In this document: in pieces, positions 1 through 11,274 of the stretch
Layout: each line of letters starts with the position of its first letter
Numbering within the stretch: position 1 is the first letter of the stretch
Assembly: GCF_004027225.2 (NCBI RefSeq)
Contig: NC_044284.2
Location: 41,650,420 to 41,714,419, forward strand
Source of the DNA: Strigops habroptila
Lineage: Eukaryota > Chordata > Aves > Psittaciformes > Psittacidae
Reading direction: 5' to 3'
DNA length: 64,000 bases
Position numbers and translations under genes: made by a program
Notes under the pieces: generated by a model
Seen by the model: the letters and a program-made list of their open reading frames with translations, nothing else
Databases searched by the model: none
What the model was told of the DNA's origin: nothing

Positions 1-1930
1 TCAGTCTCTTCTGCAGCATCCTGGCTGCAAGACAAATGCAGGTTTTGCAAGGGAGGAGAGAAAAGGAATGGTAATATTGGGTGCACCCAGATGCTGATGC
101 TCAAGCCCTTTTCTCAGTTGGAGTTGGAGGCTGCTCTGGCCCTGGCACAACTGTGCCACAGTGGGCAAGAAGCGCCAACCCTGACTGGGGAGGTGCCCCA
201 TGGCCTGACAGTCCCCCAAGCTCTAGAAACCAAATTGTAAACTCTTTGCTCCAGAGGAGAAATTGGGCAGCCTGGTAGAACTTGTGATGACCTCTCTGTC
301 CCATAGGTCCTCCTGGTGAAGGATCGGCGTTTGGAAGGGGCCTGGGGTGGAAATGGTGAAGTTCCCCCCTGGTCCCGCTGCCACCTTCCTCTCCCCCTCC
401 CCTCTGTGTTGGTCAAAATGATCTTTCTATGAAGCCCTGTAGATGTCAAAAGTAATTATGGAGTGTGATTAGTCCTCTGTGGGTGCTTTCTTTCTTTCCT
501 CCTCCCTTCTCTTTTGCTATCCCCTTCTCCACTCTTCTTTTTTGGCTAAGTGGAAAAGGTGAGGACAAAGAATTGCTGCTTGCTTGGACTCCTGATGTAT
601 CTGTGACTGCGCTATTAGCTGTCTCCTCTTTCCTCCCCAAATGGATATAATTTTTGAAGTGTGGAATACCCTTCTTGATAAGTAGGTTTTAAAAAAAAAT
701 TAATGCACAATGTGATACTGTTTCATAGTTTCTAGGTGGTTGTATAAAGCAAAGTTACTGTGATTGTGTTTTTCAAAGGAAAAAGTGATTGGTTACGAAA
801 TCTGTCCTTTTTTCATTATTACAAGCTCTTTGTTTTCCAATGATCTGGTGGCTTTTTTGTCCCTGGTCTCTGTGTGTTTCTTCTCATGTCCCACGCCTGG
901 TGCTGCATTCACTCACAAAGCGTTTGCTTCCACCACTCTGTAAAGATGCTGCTTTTGCACCCTTGGGAGCTATGGGCTGTTGCTGGTGGCTGGAGGAGGG
1001 GGACTTCTGTGTCCTGGGAGGAGGGGAGGTGCCTGGAGGAGGGAGATGTTGGAAGGGGGTTGGAGGTGGGCAGGAAGTGTTCAAAGGAAAGTGCTCAGGG
1101 CTCAAACCCAACACATCAGGGGATGATGTTGGAGGAAACCTGCCCAGACTGTGCTGTACCAGCTAAAGGCTCTTGGTCCTCCTGAGAGCCTTCGGTTGCC
1201 TCTCTCCAGCTTGCTTCTGGTCTAAGGTGTTGTCCTGCCCGCACAGTGGGTGACCAGAGGCTGAGCAGCCCAACTCCGGGTTGTCTGGGGTCTGTGCTTT
1301 CATTTTGCTCTCTTAAATCTCTTCATCATCTCTTGCAATCAATCTTCCTGCAGAAGAGAGCCCAGCTCCTTGAAATCACTCTAAGCCTGTTGCTGCTCAT
1401 GCCAGCCGCTTCCTGGGGCTTAATCCTGGCCGCAGTCCCCTGCCTGCGCTGCCTGGCTGGTGGCAGGAGCCCGGCTGCCCTTGCTTTGGCACTTCACCGG
1501 TGGTTTGTTCCCAGCCTGATGGGGACAACATCTCCCAGGTGTGTTTCACCTCCCCAGCCCAGGCAGGGGAGCTGGGATCCGTCTCTGGCACAGAGGTAAG
1601 CATGGGTCCTGGCATTGCAGGGGAGGTTGGGCCTCAGGGTGGGGGTACAGCGTGAGGAGGGTCTCTCTGCTCTGGACTCTTCCACCCAAACCTGCCAGCA
1701 GTCCTCTCCTTCCTGGGAGCAGCTGGGGGAAGGTGCTCGGTCTGTCCCCTGTGGAGCAAGGAGTCATCCCTGCTGCTGGTCAGCCCCGGTGCGAGGAAGC
1801 ATGGCCAGCCCCTGCGGGGAACCCCCTGGGCTCAGTTTTGGCTGTGATGGGGGCCCTGGGACCACTGTGGTGGTGGTGGATGCTTTAAGAAGATAAAAAT
1901 TATTTCTGGCTGCTCATGCTGGCGGGAGCC
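1..1930. other. upstream non-coding region, no gene seen
   Basis: No open frame here has a recognisable protein signature. It lies upstream of KIAA1614; in human the next gene on this side is XPR1, but no XPR1 exon is visible. Two things stand out. There is a run of G-tracts at about 985-1080, and a good splice-donor-like site (CAGAG then gtaagc) ends at 1595, which could close an untranslated KIAA1614 exon. Neither is proven. Confidence 0.6.
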
Positions 1931-2004
1931 AAGTGTGGCCGGAGCCAGGAGGATTAAAACAATTTCATAATCCTTGTGATTTCCTTTTGATCGGGATTAT
2001 GAAA
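1893..2004 (+). promoter_or_regulatory. TATA-like box and clustered GGATTA/TAATCC sites
   Basis: ATAAAAA at 1893-1899 lies about 100 bases before ATG 1999. GGATTA (1951-1956), TAATCC (1968-1973) and GGATTA (1994-1999) match the binding core of OTX/CRX/PITX homeodomains. A perfect 11-bp inverted repeat (TTTCATAATCC 1963-1973, GGATTATGAAA 1994-2004) includes two of them. Confidence 0.3.
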
Positions 2005-2122
2005 CCAATCACGAATATCAAAAGCCGCAGCTTAAAGCGGCAGCCGATGCGGGGCCAGGACGCCCATGGCCCCCGCAGCACCCCTCCTGCCCCCCCGGTG
2101 ACGGCAGCCCCAGCACCTCCAG
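1999..2122 (+). CDS. KIAA1614: KIAA1614 candidate first coding exon
   Basis: The exon is open from ATG 1999 (A at -3) to a strong donor (CTCCAG then gtaagt). It ends in phase 1, and the next exon supplies GA to complete a glycine codon in the correct frame. No good acceptor lies just upstream, so this looks like a first exon. A random phase match has a one-in-three chance, so the coding status is only moderately supported. Confidence 0.5.
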
Positions 2123-5100
2123 GTAAGTAATGCTCACCCAGGACCCTCATCCTGTGGGATGAGCTCTCTGGGGTCTCGGGGGAGGCAGGCAGGGGGTTTT
2201 GGTGCATGGGGAGTGGGTAGCTCTGCAGGGTGCACATTGCACGCTGGGTTTAGGGGTGATGATACGTGGAGGGACCAAGCTTGGCTCTCATCATCCTCCC
2301 GCCTGAAGGTACCTGGTTGGCCCTGGCTTGCCGTGGGGTCCAGGCAGGATTTGGCCTCTGGGAAAGCAGGAAAATTTAGCACATCTGCAAATGTGTGTGT
2401 GATGCTCACAGGAGGGTGCCTAAAGCACAGCTGGAGGCTGTTAGAGAAATCATCCCCCCCTGCGGGACCTCCCTCCCCACCCTTTTTGCATCTCCAGCAC
2501 CCCCGGGTGAGGTGCCCCCCCGGCAGGCCCAGGCAGCTGGCCTGGCTTCACTCCCTGCTCGCCTCCCAAACCCGCAGCCCAGACAAAGGACATTCCAGAG
2601 CTGGCCAAGGCAGCCGCGCTTCCTCCGTCCCGCCACGGGGCGTTGGGTTCCCCCTCCCGCGGGGTCCGCTCCGTCTCCCCACGCTGCACATCCCACGACG
2701 GCGCTGCCCTTCGGGACCACCCGCCGGCGGCGTGGGGACACGCTACGGGCTGAGTGCCCTGGCGTGGGGGCCGCGCTTCGGGGGCGCGCTTCGAGGGAGG
2801 AGGAGGCGGCCCGGTCGGGAGGCAGGGCCAGGCGCGGCCCCGCAGCCCAGCCAAGCGGCTGAGCGCGGCTCAGGGAAGGGGCCGCGATTTGCTGGTTTGC
2901 CTTTTTTTTTTTCTCCCCCTTTTTTTTTTTCCTTCTTAATTTTTTCCCCTCCCCTGCTTCCTTCCCTTCTTCCGCCTTCTTCTCCCGCTTCCCAGCCCTC
3001 TCCCGATGCTGCTCCGGGGGTAAGAACAGCCCTCGCCTCCCACCCGCAGCCCCATCCCACCGCTGCTCTGCCCCGGAGCAGCAGGGGGCTGTGGTGAGCC
3101 AGGGGGCAATGGGGCCTGGGTGGGTGTCCTGGGGATACTTCTGCAGCTCCTGCCACGAGGGAGGCTCCTCCAGGGGCACCAGCGGGGACGGGATGCTCCC
3201 AGTGGGGCGCAGGGGGACAGCAGCAACTGGGTGCCACCGGGACCATGAGGCCGGTGCAGGATGAGTGATACGTGTGACCCTGGGGGGCTGGTCTCTGTCT
3301 GGTGGCACCTTTGGTGAGTTGCAGCCGTGAGGGATTTCTGTTCTGGGGAGGTTTGGGGCCCTGATTTGACTCAGAAAGTGCCAGTTCCCTGCAGGGCATC
3401 TTGCTGAGTGCCCCAGGGCACCAAAACAGCCCGGGTAGACACAGGCACTCCCTCTTCAGGGAACCACGGCTCCCCCACTCCCCGGTTCCAGAGCGATGCT
3501 GGTACACTGTCAGTGCTTTGGGAGGGCGGGTTTGGCCTATAGTGCTGTGCCACAGTGGCATAGCATACATTTGTCCCCTGGGCACAGGCATCACTATGTC
3601 TGCTGTCCCCAGAGCCTCAGACAGGCAGGAGTGATGCCCTTGGGAGGAGGGTTGTGAGGGCTGCGCATGGGCTCACCCCTCCCATGATGTTCTCCCCACA
3701 GGACACATGGAGGGGGGCTCTCCTGCTGAGTTGCGGCGGGCGCCGCGGCCTCCCAAACAGCACAGCCAGAGCAGCAGCCGAACCTCTGCCCTGTTGGAGC
3801 ACCCCGAGGCCTCCCGCAGCCCCTACGCCATCCTGGAGAGCAAGGTGAAGGCGCTGAAGGAGAAGCGGGGGAGTGGCCGGCCAGGGACCCCCACAGCCAC
3901 CGCTGAGCGCCCCTCACCCAAGAAGCCCCGTCCCCGGCGGGGGAAGCTGGGAGCAGATGTGGCAGCAGTGGAACCACGGGCTCAGCTCCGCACCTACCTG
4001 ACGGACGGGCTGCTGGACGGCAGGGAGCCTGTGAATGACAGCACCCCGGCACCCCGCACTGGCACGCCGGGGCTCTGGCGGGTGCCAGCACCTTGGGGAG
4101 ATGTGCTGGGAGGAACTAAGCTCCCCCAGGATGAGAGCAGTGGGGCCCAGGGCTCTGCCTCTCCCCACGAGAGACATCCCCCAGAAGAAGAGGCACGAAC
4201 CCCACTGCGGGACCGAGAGGGTCCTTCTGTGTCCCCCACCGCGGCCAAGGGCTGGGAGAGGCTGTCGCTGGCCGAGCGTGTGGAGAGGAACCGGCGGCTG
4301 CTGCAGGAGGTGCTGGCCCTCGCTGCCCCTGGTCTGTATTCTCTGCAGGTGGCGACTGTCTCGGTAGAGCCAGGGGGAGCAGGAAGGAAAAGCTATGGGG
4401 TGAAGCAGAGCCCTTGGTGCTGTCCTCCAGCATCCCATGCTGTGGGCACAGCTCTGCACTGGTTCACACCCCAGAGATGCCACATCCCCTATGGATACTG
4501 TGTCCCCCTCACAGGCAGCTGTGGGAGATGCTCACAAACAACATGGCATGCTTCTTCACAGGGATGCTCTGGGTGCTGCTGGTCCCCTTTAGCATCTTGG
4601 TGAGGAATTTCACTGCTAAAAGCAACAGCAAGAAATCCACTTTCTGGGGCACTTGAGGTCTGCAGGCAGCATTTTCCCTTTGCAAGCTGCCACCGGCAAA
4701 GGGAATTAACTTGTCCTTAGAAAACAGCTGTCCTAATAACACTGGGCACACCCTATGCTGGGTGCTGTCACCCCACATCCTGCTCCTCTGGGGTCTCTCC
4801 AGAGCCAAGCAGCCAGGGTAGCCCCCAAAAGGGTGTTTGTTAGGATGGGCTGAGTGGTGGGGCTGGGGATATGGGCATGTTATCGAGGGGGGCCGGGGGG
4901 GCTGCAGTCCAGCCAAGCTGATGCCTTTCCCTGTCCTGCATTTCAGAGGTGCCGGCGAATGATGATGGGGACTGGGACTTGGGAGTCTCGCTGCAGGACA
5001 TCGAGGGCTGCAGGTAGGTCAGTCCCAGTGTGGCAGAGCTGGACATTTCCCTCTTTCCCCCTTGCTAGTCTTCTATTTTAAATGCACCCTGTGAAGTAGC

Positions 5101-8100
5101 GCTGAGGCTTGGCAGGGCTCTGGGGAAGGGTTGGGGCAGCACCTGGAGTGGCAGCCGGCCGGGGGAGTATGGACAGGCTCCAGCGATGCAAGTGGGGCAG
5201 GAGGGTCAGGTTAAGCCGGGTATCTATGTGGTGGCTGGGCACAAGGGTTCCCTGCCAGGACCCCAGGGTGGGAAGGGAGCTGGGGAAGAGAATGGGACAG
5301 AAACTTGCTCCAGGTGCTTAAGAGGATCCAGGCGGCAGGCATGTGTAATCTTGTTGGACTAATGATAAACCTTAGAGGTATGGACTAAAAATACATAGCT
5401 GGAACAGGCAGGTGAGCTGGGCAGCAGGGTGGGCTGGGGAGCAGCGCTGTGGGCTCAGGGGCTGCATGGAGGAAAGCGAGCAAACGGGGAAGACGCCCCC
5501 GTTTTATGGTTACTGGTTCTGCTCCATTCCAGTGGTTGGGGTTGATCGGTGGTGGCCGGGTGCAAGGCAGAGCGGGGGGTGCTGCTCTCCCCGTGAAAAG
5601 GGGAACCGTGGGGGGAAGCTTGGCCCCCCATGGTGCTGCACAGGAGGTTTTCCTGGGGGCTGGTGTACTCCCACCCTCCTGCTGCAAAGAGGTTAAGGCC
5701 AGGCTCCACGAAGCAACTGCCTGAGCTGATTATTTTCATCAGGGGGATTAGGGCCATGGCCAATGGGGAAGGCAGCACTGGAGCAGGGCTGTATCCTCCC
5801 GTAGCTGGTGAATCCCTGGCAGGGCCAGGGGGTGCAAGGGAAACCCCCTGCAAGGAAGGGAAGGCAGCAAAGCATCTGGGTGAGGTCATCCCAAACCTAC
5901 CTCAGTTCGCATTGCAGGATTTACACCAGCCGGGCTTGGAGGCAGTGCCTGCCTCAGTTTCCCCATCCACATCTGGGATGCTCATGGTGCACAGTGCTGC
6001 CTTGGCTGAGCCTCTCTCCAAAGCATCACCGGTGCGGGGTGCGACTCCCTTCCTCCTGCCTGGCACCAGGGGCTACAGGGGCTCCTGCCCGGCTGTCAAC
6101 CAGCACAGCAGCCAGCCCGCACATGAATGGAGGCCAGGCCCTGCTTTCCTGGTCGGAGCAGCCGCATCATCACTGTTAAACCAGGTCTAATCCCTGTTAT
6201 TTTTTCCTAATCCCGCTGCCCGCTGCGGGGCCGCAGGGCCTTTGTCCCCGGGCAGGAGCTCGAGCTGAGCCCGCGGCACGAGCAGGCCAAGCAGCTGCTG
6301 CAGCGCGCCCGCATGAAGGCTCGGACAAACCCCCTGCGTGCCAGCCACGACATTCTCCTCCTCTCCGCTGCCATCCCACACCACAGGTCAGTGCCAGCCC
6401 CGCACCCTGCCCCTCCCGCTGCACCATGGTGCTCATCTGGATTTGATGCACGTGCAGAGCCAGGGTCTGACCTGCTGCATGTGTGTGTGCAGCCTCCTAC
6501 CCTTGTGTGAACAGCTCTCTGCTCGCAGGAGCATCCTCCTGTAAAGTGTTTGTGGCATAATGTTTGGGGGGTGTTTAACCGTGTGTGTTGATAATGTGGA
6601 GGCATTAAGGGTGTGCTGCTGGCTGGCTGGGAGGACCGGTTTCCCAGCTGATGGGGAGCTCAGTGCTGGAAGGCTGTGCCAGAGCCGTGTGTGCCGGGTC
6701 ATGTGCAGTTCGGTGTTCCTGGACTGATTAACCATGCACTTCAGTGCAGGGGAGAGGTGATAGAGGTCGAGCTATGGCAGCAGCATGTTGCCACAGCCTC
6801 TCAGGAATTCAGCTTCAGGCAGCCCGGGCAGAGGGCTGGAGAGGAGCAGGGTTGTACATTGGAAAGGAGCATCAGGTGGATTGTCCTCCTCGCCCCATCT
6901 TCTGCCCTGGCTTTTTCCCCTCCTGCCCTACTTCCCCGAAGGAGCTGGGCAGCCCTTGCAGCTCATCTGTGTCCATCTGTCTGTTCCCATGTCAGGGAGC
7001 CCAGTGGGAGGCCGAGCGCTGCCCTGCGGGACGGCGGGAGCCTGAGCGACTCGTCGAGCGGGGAGTCGAGCTGCGGGCAGCCACGGCGGCCGCGGGGACC
7101 CTCCCCGTCCCGTGTGCGCTTCGAGGACGAGTCGGCCCGTGACGCCGAGGTGCGGTACCTGGAGCGGCTGCAGCTGCGGCACCGGCGGGCGCTGGGCTCG
7201 GCGCTCTCCTCAGCAGAGCCGGCTGGCAGCAGGCAGCCAGGAGGCGGGTCCAGACAGCCCAAAGGCTGGAGTGGTGACCTCGCAGCTGGGGGCAAGTGCA
7301 ACACTTGCAGCTCCTTCATCGGTGCTGCCACCAGCCACGCCACGGACATGCCAACAGCCACTGACAAGGCCGAAAGCAGCACTGCAGCACAAGGAAGCAT
7401 CCCAGGGGATAGCAGGGGGCCGAACACTGCCCAGCCGGAGCCCAAAACCAGGGCTCTGGGTCCCCGGGGGTCCCCAGTGTGGATCCTCCCTTCCCGGCAG
7501 CGCATCCACACAGAGAAGATCAAGGAGACCTATATCGGGGATGTCACTTACATCGATGAGGTGGACTCGGCTCTGGAGAGCACGGACACCTCTGACGGCT
7601 GCCGGACGGACAGCGAGGAGGCAGGACCCCGCAGCCCCCACCTGCGGGGGCACCAGGGACCCCAGGCTCACGGGCACAGGGCCCCCTGTGCCACCCCACA
7701 GCCGGAGGCGAGGGCTGAGAAGGGGACATGTGCGGCCAGTGGTGGCCCCTGCGCAGGGGATGGTTCTTCAGGTGGTGCCACAAGCCAGACAGGGGCTGTT
7801 TGCCCCCTGCTGCTAGGGAGAGCCAGCAGCCAGGAGGATGGGGACCCCCACCGGCATCTGGGGAGCAGCAAGCGGGCAGGAAACACCGGTCATACCCCGC
7901 AGCAGCCCAGCGAGCCCCTGGACCCCTCGTCGCACCCAGGGGCCGGCACCCCTGTGCCAGGCACGCACGTCCCCGCTCCCCCTCACACGAAAAAGGCCTG
8001 GTCCCAGGTGCCTTGCAGGAAAGCCCTCTTCTCCGGTGGCCTCCGCCGAGCGTTGAGCCAAGGAGCCCGGGGCCCAGAGCCTGATGCTGGGAGCACTGCG

Positions 8101-10825
8101 CCCTCCCAGCCTGGGAACATGGTGGGGCCAGGGGAGCGTCGGGGTCCCTGCAGCCCCAGGTGGCTCCCGGGGAACCCCCTCCGTGCCTTGTCCACCAACA
8201 ACTGCAACAACACCCATGGGCAGGACCCCCTGGGGACAAGCAGAGGTAAGAGACCCATGCACGGGGCCTGGGGGGGTCTCTGATGAAGCGGGGATGTGAT
8301 TGTCTTGCTGTGCTTGCAGGGGCACCGTCACATCCAACTGCCAGCCCCATCACCCCTGTGCCCCAGGAGGCTTCGCATTCCCTTGGGGAAGCAGTCGGGA
8401 AGCTTGCAGTGCAGCAACAATGCCCAGGCAGGAGTGCAGCACACGGGTGAGTGAGAGCGAGGGGCTGCTCACAGCCTGCACCGTGCGGTGGGTGCTGCAT
8501 CCCTGAGCACCCCACCTTGGCACAGCAGGATGCTCCCAGGCCGAGCTCCCAAAGGCTTCCTGGTGGGACTCTACCTCTCAGCACTAAAAACCTCCCAGAA
8601 ACCACAACATGAGGTGGCAATTTTGCATGTGTGTTCAAATGGGTTTGGGGGAGCTGTGTTTCACCCTGCATCTGGTTCCGCTGGGGGTGTTGCAGCAGAT
8701 GTGACTTGTGGGTGAATGTGGGCAACCTTGGAGGTGTTTAGCTCAGTGCCAGGTTCTTCCTTTTTGGGGAAAATCGGTTGCTAAACGCTGCCAGCCCCGG
8801 GGCTGCCTTGGGGCTCACCAAACACAATCCTGCTGTACTCAGCCTGGCAGTAGGATTTGGAGGTGGCACTGGGTCCTTCAAGCTGCTTGGCAGGATGCTT
8901 TTCCTTCAGGCAGAGATCAGGGGAGTTAATGGTGTTAAACCTCTGAACTTACGGGAAAGGTGTTAGGCAGCCCTTCAAGTCTTTTTGGCTTGTGAACCCT
9001 TCCCTCGTGCAAGCTGAGTTACTGATGCAGCGAGGTGATAGCACCCCGATCTCACCATGGTGCAGCTCTCAAGGCTGCGATGGTGAGTGCAGGATGTGCC
9101 CCCAGCCACAAGGCAGCTGCTGGCCCTGCTCCCCCCAGGTACAGGATGGATGACGGTCATCCCTCTCCATCCAGGGAGCCGGGGCAGCCAGTGAGCCGCA
9201 AGGGCAGCAGCGCTTCTGCGTTGGGGCTGAAGAAGCTCCTGTGCAGCCTGAGCCAGAGCACGAAGCAGCGCCTGGGCCGCTTCCGCTGCTACAGCATGGA
9301 GCAGCTCCCAGCCCCTGGCGGCACCTCCCTGGATGGGTCCAGCATGAAGAAGTCGCCCTCCCTGCAGTCCCTGCAGCTGGTGAGCTTGAAACATCAGCCC
9401 ATGCCAGCGGTGTCTGCAGGGAGCCAAGGGTCCCACAGGAGGAGAGGTGCTGGGCTGGGCTGAAGCATTGCTGAGCCATAGCTTTATGGGCCCAGAGGGG
9501 CAATGGTGTGTGTGTGTGTCGTGGCATGGTCCATCCCAGACTTGATGGGTTTGAAAAGCCTGGAGTCAAATGGGGAATGGAAGGGGGAAGAAGGGAGCAA
9601 GGGGGTTTGAAAAGCAGCTTTAGGAAGGGGAGATGGCGTAATTTGGTTTGGGGTCATGGCAGCAGATGCCTCCTCAAGAAACATCAGAGGGTTGTCCTGG
9701 CCTGTGGAGGGGGACTCTGGCTTCTCTCTCCTCACCAGTGGTTGCCAGGGGGGAAGGTGTAAGATGTCCCATTGCCCCCCGCTCCCTTTGCATGTGAGTG
9801 CATGATGGGCTGCAGTGCTGCACAGCTTTTGTTGTCCCATCTCAACCGGGTACTTTTCTCCAGGTGTCACCCTTCCATCAGCCCCAAAAAGCTGCCTCTG
9901 TCCAGAGCCTGCACCAGCTCCTGGGCAAGGCACCCCGCGCCAGCGCCTACCTCCTGCCCCAGACCACGGCTGACAGGTAGGATGGGACCCGGCACATCCC
10001 CTGGGAGGCTGTTTTGGGATGCTCAGCCACGTACAGCAGCTCAGTGCAGCCAGGGGCCCCTGCTCACCTCATCTCCCCTCTCCCTGCAGGAAGGGAGGTT
10101 CGGGGCCACGGCGCTCACTGAGTGTGGAGGACATTGGGGCGCCCAGCCGGCTGCATGCGGTGGGGCGTGTGGTGGAGGTCTTCCCTGATGGTACCAGCCA
10201 GCTGGAGCTGCAGCGACCCCCCCATGGCGCCTTCGGGTTCTATGTCACCTCTGGGCATGGCCGGCCTGACAAAGGTACGATGGGGTCATCACAAAGCTTC
10301 CCTCAAACCTTAAGGGAGGCCCAGCATGGCCCCTCCACAGTGGCTCTTGTCCCTCCACAGGACCAAGCTTGCGGATGGGTAGAAGGGGCTGCTGCATCCC
10401 TGCTGAGCCCCAAAGGGGTAATGGTGGATGGGGGGATGCTGCCACATGTGTGGTTTTGGCCACACACAGTCCCACATGTCCATCAGCCCTTGGCTTGGCA
10501 CACACAGCCTGTCCCAAAGGCCGTTTACAGTGTTTGTTACTGTGCAGCTCCTGGGCACCCCCACGGGACTGAGCTCCAGCCATCGGGTGCAGGGTAGGGG
10601 GTCACTCATCCCATCCCATCCCTCTCCACAGGTGTCTATGTGCAGGAGATGGTGGATGCTGGCACAGCCAAGCTGTACGCGGGGCTCCTGGGTGTGGGGG
10701 ACGAGATCCTGCAGGTCAATGGGGCGGCCGTTTCGGGGCTGGGGCTGGCCCGCATCCGTGAGCTGCTCCTCCAGGCGGACACTCTGTCGCTCCGTGTGCT
10801 CAGGCACCGCCCGGCACCACGGTAG
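1999..10825 (+). CDS. KIAA1614: KIAA1614 orthologue, ten coding exons, C-terminal PDZ-like domain
   Basis: Coding exons: 1999-2122, 3702-4331, 4947-5013, 6237-6386, 6996-8245, 8320-8446, 9139-9379, 9864-9976, 10090-10274 and 10632-10825. All have GT-AG borders and the phases agree throughout, giving 3081 nt and 1026 residues, close to the roughly 1190 of human KIAA1614. Recognisable parts are [18 protein letters not shown] (about 229-246), [20 protein letters not shown] in exon 4, RVRFEDES (about 363-370) followed by a charged helix, [39 protein letters not shown] (about 812-830), and a PDZ-like fold (about 925-1020) with a GAFGF binding loop. The rest is low-complexity and Pro/Ser/Gly-rich, probably disordered. 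Function is unknown; the PDZ fold suggests binding of partner C-termini. The synteny with STX6 and IER5 supports orthology. The start is the least certain part: ATG 1999 gives a phase-matched first exon, while ATG 3707 would give 983 residues. Confidence 0.85.
2610..2890. promoter_or_regulatory. CpG-rich block, possible KIAA1614 promoter
   Basis: Dense CpG sequence lies inside the first proposed KIAA1614 intron. A donor-like site (CCGGGG then gtaaga, exon end about 3018) follows it, so an untranslated first exon could start here and splice to exon 2, where ATG 3707 would open the protein. Confidence 0.4.
3702..4331 (+). CDS. KIAA1614: KIAA1614 exon 2
   Basis: The acceptor is tctccccacag and the donor gtctgt follows 4331, with splice phase 1. 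It encodes a basic, Pro-rich stretch including [17 protein letters not shown] and the charged helix [18 protein letters not shown] near its end. ATG 3707 lies five bases into the exon and is the alternative translation start, though its context is weak (C at -3, G at +4). Confidence 0.85.
4947..5013 (+). CDS. KIAA1614: KIAA1614 exon 3
   Basis: A short 67-nt exon between tgcatttcag and gtaggt encodes [21 protein letters not shown]. It enters in phase 1 and leaves in phase 2, and both neighbours fit. Confidence 0.8.
6237..6386 (+). CDS. KIAA1614: KIAA1614 exon 4
   Basis: Acceptor ccgcag, donor gtcagt. It encodes [20 protein letters not shown] and [17 protein letters not shown], a charged helical block typical of this family. 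Phase 2 in and phase 2 out, matching exons 3 and 5. Confidence 0.85.
6996..8245 (+). CDS. KIAA1614: KIAA1614 large exon 5
   Basis: The largest exon (1250 nt), from catgtcag to gtaaga. It carries the serine-rich [11 protein letters not shown], the conserved RVRFEDES block with a following charged helix, and [21 protein letters not shown] long Pro/Gly/Ser-rich part follows that looks disordered and fast-evolving. The GC content is high throughout. Confidence 0.9.
8320..8446 (+). CDS. KIAA1614: KIAA1614 exon 6
   Basis: Acceptor tgcttgcag, donor gtgagt. The 127-nt open frame ([20 protein letters not shown] and onward) has no recognisable motif but bridges exons 5 and 7 in phase. Confidence 0.75.
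9139..9379 (+). CDS. KIAA1614: KIAA1614 exon 7
   Basis: Acceptor ctccccccag, donor gtgagc after CTGCAGCTG, ending in phase 0. It encodes [19 protein letters not shown] followed by CYSMEQLP, a basic, serine-rich conserved block. Confidence 0.88.
9864..9976 (+). CDS. KIAA1614: KIAA1614 exon 8
   Basis: Acceptor cttttctccag, donor gtagga. It encodes [20 protein letters not shown] and YLLPQTTAD. Phase 0 in, phase 2 out. Confidence 0.85.
10090..10274 (+). CDS. KIAA1614: KIAA1614 exon 9, first half of the PDZ-like domain
   Basis: Acceptor tccctgcag, donor gtacga. [10 protein letters not shown] precedes the domain. [17 protein letters not shown] forms the first strand, and [10 protein letters not shown] is the carboxylate-binding loop with the second strand. 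Confidence 0.9.
10632..10825 (+). CDS. KIAA1614: KIAA1614 exon 10, end of the PDZ-like domain and stop
   Basis: Acceptor cctctccacag. [14 protein letters not shown] and [17 protein letters not shown] are classic PDZ core motifs, followed by the second helix (RIRELLLQA) and the last strand (LSLRVLRH). TAG at 10823-10825 ends the protein a few residues after the domain. Confidence 0.92.
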
Positions 10826-11243
10826 CCCCAGCACAGCTCCTGGGAAGCCCGGTGGGATGAGGATGATGTCCCACTGATGTCCTGAGATGCTGCAGGCTGG
10901 CACAGTGTGGACCAAGCTGCCCTGCAGCACCAGGACCTGCCCTACTCCGGTGCAACGCTTGGCTCCCCACTGTGGTGGATGCCTCCTCCCCGGGAGACAA
11001 AGTGGGACCAAGGACCTCCCAGACAGTGTCCAGCATCTCGAGGAGCTGCCCCAAGAGTGGGGACAGAACACCCCAGCCCCACCACCAAGCCGGGTAGGTC
11101 TGTCCTGCTGGGCATCGGGGTGGCCAGAATGGGAATGCCCCATCTCTGTGACCCCAGAAGATGCAGGGCTCCCTGCCAGTGCTGGAAACCTGTGCCCATG
11201 GGCTTGGTGGGTTTCTTTTAAATTATTTCACACTGCTAAAAAA

Positions 11244-11249
11244 AATAAA
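11244..11249 (+). terminator. polyadenylation signal of KIAA1614
   Basis: AATAAA lies 419 bases after the stop codon, at the end of a GC-rich 3' untranslated region (10826 to about 11270). Confidence 0.75.
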
Positions 11250-11274
11250 ATATGTACATATATGTACCAATGAA

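Noticed and set aside
1557-1595. Possible untranslated exon ending at a strong donor
   Set aside because: Only the donor is convincing; no downstream evidence ties it to KIAA1614.
2159-3308. Long overlapping frames on both strands (312 and 300 residues)
   Set aside because: Both span the CpG block and are compositional. They have Lys/Phe homopolymer runs from T and A tracts and no domains.
4332-4349. Alternative donor CTGCAG/gtggcg for KIAA1614 exon 2
   Set aside because: It would extend the exon by 17 bases and break the frame into exon 3, while the donor after 4331 keeps it.
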